From: an uncultured Muribaculaceae bacterium
GTDB lineage: Bacteria; Bacteroidota; Bacteroidia; Bacteroidales; Muribaculaceae
DNA length: 49,257 nucleotides
Assembly (NCBI GenBank): GCA_910584665.1
Contig: CAJUBL010000018.1
Coordinates: forward strand, 1 to 49,257
Direction: 5' to 3'
The notes under the pieces were generated by a model. The model was given only the letters and a program-made list of their open reading frames with translations, did no database searches and was not told the origin of the DNA. The translations under genes and the position numbers were made by a program. Position 1 is the first letter of the stretch; each line of letters starts with the position of its first letter. Below, piece by piece: positions 1 through 7,240 of this stretch.

Positions 1-680
1 CCGACCCCATGGCCGGCGACTACCCTCACCTCAGCCCATACATGTACTGCGCCGCCAACCCCGTAATGCTGATCGACCCTACCGGCAGAGATATATGGAA
101 GATCAACGAGAAAGGCGAGGTAGTCGAGTGGAAAGAGACAAAAGAATATGACCGTTTTGAATTTTTGGATAAGGACAACAACATAATAAAGAACGACCAG
201 GGCGAGGAGCAGGTCCTGCAGTTCGAGTACGGAACGGTCAGAAACTACCGGCAGGAAAAGTATGCGGGAGTGAAGTCATCAAATTATGGCGAAAAATCGG
301 GAGTGGTCGACATCTTTGAAATCAGGGGTGATGATGCCGGAACAGCTGTATTCGAGATGTTCTCACAGAATGTGACCGGCGTTACAGATAATGAGATCGG
401 ACTGATCCGGACAGGAGCTAAAGGGAAAAACGAACGCAATTTCATTACATCCGGACATCAGCCTAATACCGAGACCGGTACCTCTCCGCTTTTCAACGGA
501 CAGCTACACAACGGATATTACATCCGTGAACATGTTCACTCCCATTCCAGAAAAAGTAATATCACAAAAGGAGATCTTACATCCAAACTTTATATCCAAG
601 GTTTCCTTTACGAAAAATATGGATACTGTGCGGATTTCTATATCTATTATACTCCGACTAAATCATATATTAAATATTAG
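1..680 (+). CDS. Rhs-family polymorphic toxin, C-terminal end (5' part outside window), JAB-like toxin domain
   Basis: The reading frame is already open at the window edge: codons before the ATG at 9 read D-P, giving the Rhs core signature DPMAGDYPHLSPYMYC followed by NPVMLIDPTGRD. The true start therefore lies upstream and the ATG at 9 is internal. After the core, the variable tip (about 95-670) resembles the JAB-like toxin 1 class of polymorphic toxins. It has a metal-site pattern EHVHSHS (528-548), with His codons at 531, 537 and 543, then T-x-x-D with Asp at 573, like the HxH...S/T-x-x-D motif of JAMM peptidases, but the usual Pro after the second His is Ser. Inference: an exported or contact-delivered toxin whose tip may cleave isopeptide or peptide bonds. 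The following gene starts 3 nt after the stop, where immunity genes usually sit. The Rhs identity is firm; the JAB assignment is probable. Confidence 0.8.
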   Translation, partial: DPMAGDYPHLSPYMYCAANPVMLIDPTGRDIWKINEKGEVVEWKETKEYDRFEFLDKDNNIIKNDQGEEQVLQFEYGTVRNYRQEKYAGVKSSNYGEKSGVVDIFEIRGDDAGTAVFEMFSQNVTGVTDNEIGLIRTGAKGKNERNFITSGHQPNTETGTSPLFNGQLHNGYYIREHVHSHSRKSNITKGDLTSKLYIQGFLYEKYGYCADFYIYYTPTKSYIKY

Positions 681-683
681 CTT

Positions 684-1303
684 ATGAGATATTCCATTTC
701 AGTCCTGACAGAAATTAAAGTATTCTGTGTATGTGTTATACTGTCATTCATGACAGCACACATTTCATGTGCCCAGACTGCCATAGTCAAGGAATATAAA
801 ATAGTGGATACAAATCTTTTAAAAGAAATAATATCGAATCTCAGGTCTGATTCAGTAAAACAGCAGATCAAAAAATATATACATCCTAATGTCAGGTTTA
901 AGAACTGGAAGTATATAAATAGAAGTATATAAATATAGGGCTACATGAATATCCCCTGTATTGGTCCCATAATAATGCTGATGATTTAATCCCCGATCTG
1001 ATACCTGAAAATGTAAACCTTGACAGTTGCAGACTGGCAATAATAATTACATTGGACGACCATAAATTATCTGATATATTTACAACATACAGGAGAGATA
1101 CAATTTTTATTAAACGTTCTCCTCATTTCCCAGAAACAAAGAAAATGAACGAAATATATATAAGACCTACAAACAGGCGTACGGTTATTACATATAATCC
1201 CAAATACCCATGCTCAACTGACTATATAATATTACAATTTTTATATATTGACGGGAAACTGTATTTAAATCCAAATCTGGATGACTGGATACGGGCATAC
1301 TGA
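684..1303 (+). pseudogene. Secreted protein next to Rhs toxin, probable immunity protein, frameshifted
   Basis: An ORF opens at 684, 3 nt after the toxin stop, and encodes a signal peptide (hydrophobic core about residues 11-25, likely cleavage after SCA before Gln). It stops at 932. A second frame, open from 923 to 1303, continues with readable protein (KYINIGLHEYPLYW... to ...NLDDWIRAY). The break coincides with a perfect 14-bp tandem duplication (908-921 and 922-935). Removing one copy joins the frames into a single protein of about 201 residues. I do not recognise the family. Position directly behind a polymorphic toxin suggests an immunity protein, and the signal peptide would place it in the periplasm or envelope. 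The segment is visibly more AT-rich than the surrounding chromosome, as expected for a transferred cassette. It could be a true pseudogene, a phase-variable gene or an assembly artefact. Confidence 0.7.
908..935 (+). repeat. Perfect 14-bp tandem duplication causing a frameshift
   Basis: GAAGTATATAAATA occurs twice in direct succession (908-921, 922-935). A 14-bp insertion shifts the frame by two, creates the stop at 930-932 and splits the putative immunity gene. One copy gives a continuous frame through NWKYINIGLHEY. This looks like a slipped-strand replication event in an AT-rich stretch. Confidence 0.9.
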
Positions 1304-1325
1304 CATTTCACTGTTGTATTTCATA

Positions 1326-1487
1326 CAGGCCGCACGCCATTACATCGGCCCGTATGAGTTTGACGAACAGGGCGGCAGGCTGACACTGCACCGCATCAGT
1401 GTGCCGTGGGGCTACATCACCGCCGGCCGTGAGGCGATGACATATGTCACCGACCACCGGAATTTTCATTACGGATCAACCGATTGA
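1326..1487 (+). pseudogene. Rhs protein remnant
   Basis: The frame ending at 1487 contains AARHYIGPYEFDEQGG, then a stretch ending in PWGYITAGREAMTYVTDHR. This matches the style of the Rhs segment that lies upstream of the conserved core in Bacteroidota (Y-I-G-P-x-E-F ... G-Y-I ... TDHxGN). It begins abruptly about 20 nt after the end of the AT-rich cassette and stops without reaching a core or a toxin tip. Base composition switches to GC-rich at the same point. Inference: a leftover of a displaced Rhs gene, typical of loci where toxin tips are exchanged. No start codon or function is proposed. Confidence 0.55.
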
Positions 1488-1586
1488 AATCCAATCGGCG
1501 TCCTACCCGGACGCCAGTGACAGTGTCACCCTGATCCGGGCACGCCGATACACCCGACGTACCCGGTTACTGATAAAACAACGCCC

Positions 1587-1690
1587 TACCGGACGCTTAA
1601 TTAAATTAATACAGTGTCATGTATGAATACGACCCTTTGTGTACATTACTTCCGATTTAATATAAAATAGAGGCATACCGGACGCTTAAT
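1587..1690 (+). repeat. Pair of diverged direct repeats behind the Rhs remnant
   Basis: TACCGGACGCTTAAT is present at 1587-1601 and again at 1676-1690. Each copy is followed by a related stretch (TCATGTA, then AYAC, then TTGTGTAC), so the repeat unit is longer and diverged, with a period of 89 bp. A similar CCCGGACGC lies near 1507. The rest of 1488-1751 holds no gene that I can support; it looks like decayed sequence between the Rhs locus and trmD. Confidence 0.6.
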
Positions 1691-1751
1691 ACGGTTCATG
1701 TAAGGATACGGTCATGTTGTGTACTGTGCTCTGGCACTGATTTGCTATCGG

Positions 1752-2429
1752 TCAGTCGGTGAGTAGATCAGGACGGAGGCGGCGGGTGCGTTCGAGCGCC
1801 TGTTCCTGACGCCAGTCGGCTATACGGGCTTCGTGTCCCGACAACAGTATATCGGGAACGCGCCATCCTTTATATTCGGCCGGGCGTGTATATACGGGGG
1901 GTGCCAGCAGGTTGTCCTGAAACGAGTCACTCAGGGCACTCTGTTCATCACCAATGGCACCGGGTATAAGACGCACTATGGCATCGGAGATTATTATTGC
2001 GGGAATCTCACCACCTGTCAGGACGTAATCTCCGACCGATATCTCTCTTGTGATCAAGTGCTCACGAACACGGTAATCGACACCCTTATAGTGTCCACAC
2101 AATATTATGATATTTCCGAGCATAGACATAGAGTTGGCCATCGGCTGGTCAAAGACCTCACCGTCGGGTGTGGTAAATATCACCTCGTCATACTCACGTT
2201 CTGCCTTAAGCGCTGATATACAGCGGTCGATAGGTTCGACCTGCATTACCATACCGGCCTCTCCTCCGAAAGGATAATCGTCGACCTTGCGATGCCTGCC
2301 GGTGGTATAGTCTCTGATGTTGTGTACATGAAATTCCACGAGCCCCTTGTTCTGAGCCCGTTTGAGAATCGAGCAGTTAAGCGGCGAATCAAACATTTCG
2401 GGCAACACGGTAAGTATATCTATGCGCAT
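1752..2429 (-). CDS. trmD: tRNA (guanine-N1-)-methyltransferase TrmD
   Basis: TrmD methylates G37 of tRNAs carrying G36 with S-adenosylmethionine, preventing +1 frameshifting in the cytoplasm. The 225-residue protein has the family N-terminus (MRIDILTVLPEMF), the trefoil-knot SAM-binding segments GHYKGVDYRV and EISVGDYVLTGGE, the conserved GGEAGMVM loop and a helical C-terminal domain. Length is normal. The start is the first ATG, 31 nt downstream of a -7 box on the same strand (CAAAGATA in plus coordinates 2460-2467). It is transcribed divergently from the DUF4199 gene and stands alone here, without the rpsP-rimM-rplS neighbours seen in other phyla. Confidence 0.97.
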   Translation of the reverse strand: MRIDILTVLPEMFDSPLNCSILKRAQNKGLVEFHVHNIRDYTTGRHRKVDDYPFGGEAGMVMQVEPIDRCISALKAEREYDEVIFTTPDGEVFDQPMANSMSMLGNIIILCGHYKGVDYRVREHLITREISVGDYVLTGGEIPAIIISDAIVRLIPGAIGDEQSALSDSFQDNLLAPPVYTRPAEYKGWRVPDILLSGHEARIADWRQEQALERTRRLRPDLLTD

Positions 2430-2459
2430 ATTTCAGTAACCTTGATAATTTTCCGGACA

Positions 2460-2467
2460 CAAAGATA
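2460..2467 (-). promoter_or_regulatory. -7 box of trmD promoter
   Basis: On the minus strand this reads TATCTTTG, a perfect match to the Bacteroidota TAnnTTTG -7 element, about 31 nt before the trmD ATG. No good TTTG -33 element is seen at the usual distance. Confidence 0.6.
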
Positions 2468-2512
2468 GGAACTTTTTTTGAGGTAAGGCGAGGTTAAGTC
2501 GGGTGTATTTAC

Positions 2513-2520
2513 TACTTTTG
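2513..2520 (+). promoter_or_regulatory. -7 box before the DUF4199 gene
   Basis: TACTTTTG matches TAnnTTTG. Its last base is the first base of the GTG at 2520, so that GTG cannot be the translation start. The start must be the ATG at 2529 (nearly leaderless) or the ATG at 2553. Confidence 0.55.
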
Positions 2521-2528
2521 TGAGTTAT

Positions 2529-3056
2529 ATGAAAACGGGACCAAAATCATTCATGCAGATTGCCGCTGACCGTGGCCCGGTCATGGGGCTGATTTTCTGT
2601 ACGGTATTCTTCGCGGCGATATATTCGCTACGCTATCCGGTCATGTCGCTGGTGACATTGGCAGGATTGCTGGCAGTGCCTGTCGTGATATGGCTGATGA
2701 TGAGGGAAACGTGGCTCAGATCGCATGGGACTATGCCGTTCGCGACATTGTGGACACAAGGCATAACAGCATTCGGATGCGGTGCCATGATACTTGCCGT
2801 GGCCATATACATATATTTCAAATGGGTCGAGCCGGACCTGCTGATAAATGCCCTGCAGTCACAGGCGAACAGATGGGATGCCGCCGGTACCGAACAGTCA
2901 GCGGCCAATGCCCGCGCCCTGCGGCTGATGATCGACGGAGGGGCAATACCCCACCCCAGCGAAACAGCGTTCCAGATGTTATGTCTCACTGTATTCACCG
3001 GCTCGATGCTGTCAATGCTGCTGGCGTTCATAACCCGTTTAAAGAAAGTCAAATAA
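2529..3056 (+). CDS. DUF4199 family membrane protein
   Basis: A small integral membrane protein of about 175 residues with four hydrophobic segments (near residues 18-34, 39-57, 77-97 and 150-168) and a soluble loop between the third and fourth. This is the DUF4199 layout found throughout Bacteroidota; its molecular role is not known. It opens a plus-strand cluster and is followed 13 nt later by a GT2 glycosyltransferase, an association repeated in Bacteroidota. This suggests a helper for lipid-linked sugar transfer, but that is inference. An in-frame GTG at 2520 overlaps the promoter -7 box and is rejected as start; ATG 2553 is an alternative. Confidence 0.8.
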   Translation: MKTGPKSFMQIAADRGPVMGLIFCTVFFAAIYSLRYPVMSLVTLAGLLAVPVVIWLMMRETWLRSHGTMPFATLWTQGITAFGCGAMILAVAIYIYFKWVEPDLLINALQSQANRWDAAGTEQSAANARALRLMIDGGAIPHPSETAFQMLCLTVFTGSMLSMLLAFITRLKKVK

Positions 3057-3069
3057 GTCAACATCTATC

Positions 3070-4035
3070 ATGGATATATCGATAGTAGTACCATTATATA
3101 ACGAAGCCGAGTCGCTTCCCGAACTGGAGGCGTGGATAGCCCGTGTGATGAAAGAGCACGGCTACAGCTACGAGATACTGTTTATCAACGACGGCAGCAC
3201 CGACAGTTCGTGGGAAGTGATCGAGGATCTCGCCCGCAATAACAGATCGGTAAAAGGTGTATGCTTCAGACGTAATTACGGCAAGTCACCGGCCCTCAAT
3301 ACCGGTTTTGCCCGCGCCAAGGGAGACGTCGTCATAACTATGGATGCCGATCTGCAGGACTCGCCAGACGAGATTCCCCAGCTGTACAGGATGATTACCG
3401 AGGAAAAGTACGACCTCGTGTCGGGCTGGAAGCAGAAACGCTACGATCCGCTATCAAAGACCATACCGACCAAACTGTTCAACGCTACGGCACGCCGTGT
3501 GAGCGGCATACACAATCTCCACGATTTCAACTGCGGACTCAAGGCCTACCGCAACAAGGTGGTCAAGCATATCGAGATATACGGTGACATGCACCGTTAT
3601 ATTCCCTATCTTGCGAAGAACGCCGGATTCACCCGCATAGGCGAGAAGACCGTACATCACCAGGCGCGCAAATACGGTAAGACGAAGTTCGGTCTTGACC
3701 GGTTTGTCAACGGCTATCTGGACCTGATGACACTGTGGTTCACATCAAAGTTCGGCGGCAAGCCCATGCATTTTTTCGGTCTTTTAGGCTCGCTGATGTT
3801 TTTAATCGGTCTTGTTGCCGTAATGATAGTAGGATTCGGCAAGCTGTGGCATATGCACACGGGGGCTCCCTACCAGCTGGTGACATCGTCACCTTACTTC
3901 TACCTGTCGCTCGTGATGATGATACTTGGCACACAGCTTTTCCTCACCGGCTTCATAGGTGAACTGATAGCCCGCAATTCAAGCCGGCGCAACGACTACG
4001 AGATAGAAACCGAGATAACCCGCGACGATGAATAA
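3070..4035 (+). CDS. Family 2 glycosyltransferase, polyprenyl-phosphate type, membrane anchored
   Basis: The 321-residue protein starts with the GT-A fold of DPM1/GtrB-like enzymes: IVVPLYNEAESLPEL near residue 4, the nucleotide-sugar/metal motif MDADLQDSPDE at 91, SGWKQKRYDP, and FNCGLKAYR. Two C-terminal membrane helices follow (about 233-258 and 275-302). Enzymes of this kind transfer a sugar from UDP- or GDP-sugar to undecaprenyl phosphate on the cytoplasmic face, providing a lipid-linked donor for glycans made outside the membrane. The exact sugar cannot be read from sequence. Its stop overlaps the next ORF by 8 nt, so it is co-translated with the DUF6452 lipoprotein. Confidence 0.9.
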   Translation: MDISIVVPLYNEAESLPELEAWIARVMKEHGYSYEILFINDGSTDSSWEVIEDLARNNRSVKGVCFRRNYGKSPALNTGFARAKGDVVITMDADLQDSPDEIPQLYRMITEEKYDLVSGWKQKRYDPLSKTIPTKLFNATARRVSGIHNLHDFNCGLKAYRNKVVKHIEIYGDMHRYIPYLAKNAGFTRIGEKTVHHQARKYGKTKFGLDRFVNGYLDLMTLWFTSKFGGKPMHFFGLLGSLMFLIGLVAVMIVGFGKLWHMHTGAPYQLVTSSPYFYLSLVMMILGTQLFLTGFIGELIARNSSRRNDYEIETEITRDDE

Positions 4036-4543
4036 GGCGCTTAAAACCATAGCGACAGCAGTCCTGCCGGGACTTTTTGTCTGGGGATGCAACACCTCGG
4101 GATGCACCGACAACCGAAGCTCAATACTTTTAGCCGGATTCTACTCCTCGTCCACATTGCGGGCCATCACAGTCGACTCGCTCGAGATGGGAGGTGTCGA
4201 TGCTCCCGACGACTCGCTGCTCGTTGACATCGACCAGCGCCTCAACCAGGTATATATGCCACTGAGATCAGACAACACATCAACTCAATTCTGCTTTCAC
4301 TATGCGTCCAAGGCTCTTGACTATCCCGAACTCAATGACACGGTCACGCTTGAATACTCCAGCGAGCCATATTTTGCCTCGGAAGAGTGTGGCGCCATGT
4401 ACCGTTACCATGTACAACGCCTGGAGTACACCACCCACATAATCGACTCGATAGCGTTACCGGACTCGCTTATCAACAATGCCAACATCGAGCGGATGAA
4501 GATATTTTTCCGCACCGAGAATCCTGACAACACACGACAATGA
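4028..4543 (+). CDS. DUF6452 family lipoprotein
   Basis: A protein of 171 residues with a short hydrophobic leader ending in VWGC, so Cys21 is a plausible lipidation site although Trp at -2 is unusual. The mature part begins SGCTDNRSSILLAGFYSS, and later has DTVTLEYSSEP and SEECGAMYRYHV. This pattern matches the Bacteroidota DUF6452 family. Function is unknown. It overlaps the glycosyltransferase upstream by 8 nt and the next gene by ATGA, so the three are one operon. The constant DUF6452-DUF6048 pairing suggests that the two work together at the outer membrane (inference). Confidence 0.8.
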   Translation: MNKALKTIATAVLPGLFVWGCNTSGCTDNRSSILLAGFYSSSTLRAITVDSLEMGGVDAPDDSLLVDIDQRLNQVYMPLRSDNTSTQFCFHYASKALDYPELNDTVTLEYSSEPYFASEECGAMYRYHVQRLEYTTHIIDSIALPDSLINNANIERMKIFFRTENPDNTRQ

Positions 4544-5541
4544 GACTCCAGATATACAACATACCGCTGTTAACCGTCATTGCCGTAATAATGATGTCGA
4601 CAGGGTGCTTACGGGCATCGGCCCAGCGTCGTGTCTCCCCGGTCAACACTCCGGCCACAGCGACACAGCCGGTCAATGAGAACAAGCTGCCGAGCGACTC
4701 CATAGACCGCTCCAAGCTGGTACAATACCGCGATGACAAGGGAAATGTAGTACTCGTCGACACCATCACAGGCCAGGAAATCGTCGACTCGGCGGCCATG
4801 CCCAAGGTACCGCCCATGATCTATCCGCTGGTCTACGACGCATCGATAGGAGTCAATCTGTGGGACCCGCTGATGCGTGCTTTAGGCCAGAGCTATGGTC
4901 TTATAGGTTTCTCCGCCCACTTCAACATGCACAACAGATACACAGCCGTCTTCGAGGCAGGCCTTGGCGAAGCCGACAACACTCCGGCCGACAACAACTA
5001 CACCTACCACTCGGGTGTAGCGCCCTACTTCAAGATCGGTATGGACTACAATTTTCTGTACAACAGCAATCCTGATTATCAGATTTATGCCGGTCTGCGA
5101 TATGGTTTCTCTCCGTTCAGATGGACGCTGCGCAATGTCACCGTCGACAACAGTTACTGGGGCGAGCCGTCCGAGCTGAAATTTCCGGATCTCAACAGCA
5201 CAGCCGGTTATCTCGAATTTCTCTTCGGCATAAAAGTCAATATCTACAAAGCTATATCAATGGGCTGGACATTCCGCTACCACCGCCTGCTGCATTACGG
5301 TCCCAAAAACAACGGCAAGCCCTGGTATGTACCCGGATACGGCTCTACCAACTCAGCTATCGGTGCCTCAGTATCGGTCTACTATACTCTGCCCCTGCAT
5401 TCCCGCAACAAGACCGACGGCATGGAACCGGGACCAGTGAGACAGCCCGGCGAAACTCCGCCTCCACCCGATCCGGAAAGTAACGGTCCGGACAAAGCAT
5501 CAGCACCGGACAACAGCGATACCGCAACAATCACCGAGTAA
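4540..5541 (+). CDS. DUF6048 family outer-membrane beta-barrel-like protein
   Basis: A 333-residue exported protein. The signal peptide ends in ASA before Gln29. An acidic linker is followed by a stretch rich in alternating aromatic and polar residues with Gly turns (for example GVNLWDPLMRALGQSYGL, YAGLRYGFSPFRW, MGWTFRYHRLLHYG), typical of an outer-membrane barrel and matching the DUF6048 family. The last 45 residues are Pro/Asp-rich and low in complexity, probably a flexible tail. It is translationally coupled to the DUF6452 lipoprotein. No function is established for the family. Confidence 0.75.
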   Translation: MRLQIYNIPLLTVIAVIMMSTGCLRASAQRRVSPVNTPATATQPVNENKLPSDSIDRSKLVQYRDDKGNVVLVDTITGQEIVDSAAMPKVPPMIYPLVYDASIGVNLWDPLMRALGQSYGLIGFSAHFNMHNRYTAVFEAGLGEADNTPADNNYTYHSGVAPYFKIGMDYNFLYNSNPDYQIYAGLRYGFSPFRWTLRNVTVDNSYWGEPSELKFPDLNSTAGYLEFLFGIKVNIYKAISMGWTFRYHRLLHYGPKNNGKPWYVPGYGSTNSAIGASVSVYYTLPLHSRNKTDGMEPGPVRQPGETPPPPDPESNGPDKASAPDNSDTATITE

Positions 5542-5562
5542 ACCACCCCGACCGCGACAGCC

Positions 5563-6312
5563 ATGAAAAAAATCGTAATCGCAGGAGCATCATCAGGCCT
5601 TGGAAATGCCATAGCCCGTGTATACGCCTCCAGAGGATGGCGGGTAGGTGCAACCGCGCGCCGTTCCGGCCCCCTGGACAATCTCGCCGCTGAATTTCCA
5701 GGGCTTATAGAGACTGCCGAGATCGACATCACCCGGACTGACGCACCCTTCAGGCTCAAAGACCTGATAACACGTCTCGGAGGTATGGACATATACCTGC
5801 ATGCAGCCGGAACGGGAAAGCAGAACCCCACACTCAATACCGATATCGAGCGCACCACACTCATGACCAACTGTGTGGGCTTCGCCGCCATGACCGATAC
5901 TGCATTCAACTATTTCAGGGACCATCCCGAAGTCCACGGACAACTCGTCGCCATAACATCGGTCGCCGGTACCAAGGGGCTCGGCATGGCCGCCTCTTAC
6001 AGTGCGTCCAAACGATTCGGATCAACCTACCTGACCGCTCTCGAGCAGCTTGCACATCTCGAGGGAATAAAACTGTCGATCACCGACATACGTCCCGGCT
6101 TCATCGCCACAGAGCTACTAAATCCGGATAACCGCTACCCCATGCTCATGACAACAGAACATGCTGTACCATTGATTATCAAAGCGATCGACAGGCGACG
6201 GCGTATAGCGATAATCGACAGCCGGTGGCACTGGCTCGTCACGGTCTGGAAAATGATTCCACGCTGTATGTGGGTCCGCTTCAAAGCCACGACAAGCAAA
6301 AAACAATCATAA
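5563..6312 (+). CDS. Short-chain dehydrogenase/reductase (SDR)
   Basis: A classical SDR of 249 residues. It has the N-terminal dinucleotide motif GASSGLGNAIA (from residue 8), the Ser of the catalytic triad near 133 (AITSVAGTKG) and YSASK with Tyr146 and Lys150, followed by the DIRPGFIAT loop. The C-terminal part (about 205-245) contains a hydrophobic Trp-rich segment (WHWLVTVWKMIP) that may bind the membrane or a lipid substrate. Substrate is not predictable. It lies 21 nt after the DUF6048 gene and may belong to the same transcript. Arg34 after the second strand would favour NADP (weak). Confidence 0.88.
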   Translation: MKKIVIAGASSGLGNAIARVYASRGWRVGATARRSGPLDNLAAEFPGLIETAEIDITRTDAPFRLKDLITRLGGMDIYLHAAGTGKQNPTLNTDIERTTLMTNCVGFAAMTDTAFNYFRDHPEVHGQLVAITSVAGTKGLGMAASYSASKRFGSTYLTALEQLAHLEGIKLSITDIRPGFIATELLNPDNRYPMLMTTEHAVPLIIKAIDRRRRIAIIDSRWHWLVTVWKMIPRCMWVRFKATTSKKQS

Positions 6313-6393
6313 TCCGGACCAAACGTATCATAGTGCATGCTGAACTTAACAAAATATAAAAGTAAAAAGACTCACCTATAAAAATCAACTATT

Positions 6394-6828
6394 ATGAGAA
6401 AGATCGCATTGTGCAGTGACCATGCAGGTTATGAACTCAAATCAATAGTAGCAGGATACCTTGAGTCACAGAATATCGAATACAAGGATTTCGGTACTTA
6501 CAGTGCCGAAAGCTGTGACTATGCCGACTTTGCCCATCCCGCAGCCCTCGCTATCGAAAGCGGCGAATGTACAGAAGGAATAGGCATCTGCGGCAGCGGA
6601 AACGGAATAGCCATGACCCTCAACAAGCATCAGGGAATCCGAGCCGCCATATGCTGGCTTCCGGAACTTGCCGGCCTGGCCCGCCAGCATAACGACGCCA
6701 ATGTACTCGTACTACCCGCCCGCTTCATCGACCCTGTGCTGGCACTGCAGCTGGTCGACATATACCTGTCAACACCCTTCGAAGGAGGCCGTCACGCCCG
6801 CCGCATAGCCAAGATGCCCGTACAGTAA
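6394..6828 (+). CDS. rpiB: Ribose 5-phosphate isomerase B
   Basis: RpiB interconverts ribose 5-phosphate and ribulose 5-phosphate in the pentose phosphate pathway. The 144-residue protein is full length, with the SDHAGYELK N-terminus, the DYADFAHP motif, and GICGSGNGIAMTLNKH holding the catalytic Cys66, the form that marks RpiB and not the unrelated RpiA. The phosphate-binding Arg residues in the C-terminal region are present (EGGRHARRIAKM). It is preceded by an 81-nt AT-rich gap in which I see no TAnnTTTG box, and followed with a 1-nt gap by a thioesterase. Confidence 0.95.
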   Translation: MRKIALCSDHAGYELKSIVAGYLESQNIEYKDFGTYSAESCDYADFAHPAALAIESGECTEGIGICGSGNGIAMTLNKHQGIRAAICWLPELAGLARQHNDANVLVLPARFIDPVLALQLVDIYLSTPFEGGRHARRIAKMPVQ

Positions 6829-6829
6829 T

Positions 6830-7240
6830 ATGGTAACCGACCAGTATACCTTCCGGACCGAGATCAAGGTGCGTGACTATGAAGTTGACGTCCAGGGAAT
6901 AGTCAACAATGCCCGCTATCTGCACTATCTGGAACTCACGCGTCACGAGTTCTGCGACTCTATAGGCTACTCGTTCAGGGAAATGCACGAACGCGGCTAT
7001 GACCCGGTGCTGTCTCATGCCGACCTCGATTATCTCACTCCGCTCACCATGGGAGACACCATGACGAGCTGCCTGAACATACGCCGTAAAGGCCCCCGCT
7101 ATATTTTCGATCAGGACATATATCGTTCCGACGGCACCCCGGTGATGAGGGCCCACATTACGATCGCAGTGCTCCACGACGGGAAGCTCACGCGCGGGAA
7201 TGAACTACAGGAAGCATTCGGTCCATATATAACATCATGA
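6830..7240 (+). CDS. Acyl-CoA thioesterase, 4HBT hot-dog fold (YbgC-like)
   Basis: A 136-residue single hot-dog-domain protein. The motif DVQGIVNNARYLHYLE holds the catalytic Asp20 of the YbgC/4-hydroxybenzoyl-CoA thioesterase family. Such enzymes hydrolyse acyl-CoA or acyl-ACP thioesters in the cytoplasm; chain-length preference cannot be read. The ATG lies 1 nt after the rpiB stop, and its stop overlaps the dprA start by ATGA, so rpiB, this gene and dprA are translationally linked. Confidence 0.9.
   Translation: MVTDQYTFRTEIKVRDYEVDVQGIVNNARYLHYLELTRHEFCDSIGYSFREMHERGYDPVLSHADLDYLTPLTMGDTMTSCLNIRRKGPRYIFDQDIYRSDGTPVMRAHITIAVLHDGKLTRGNELQEAFGPYITS

Noticed and set aside
1281..1487. Possible complete small gene starting at 1281
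   Set aside because: The start overlaps the tail of the previous gene in another frame, and only the part after about 1326 resembles protein, namely an Rhs fragment.
2520..2528. GTG at 2520 as start of the DUF4199 gene
   Set aside because: It lies in the -7 promoter box.
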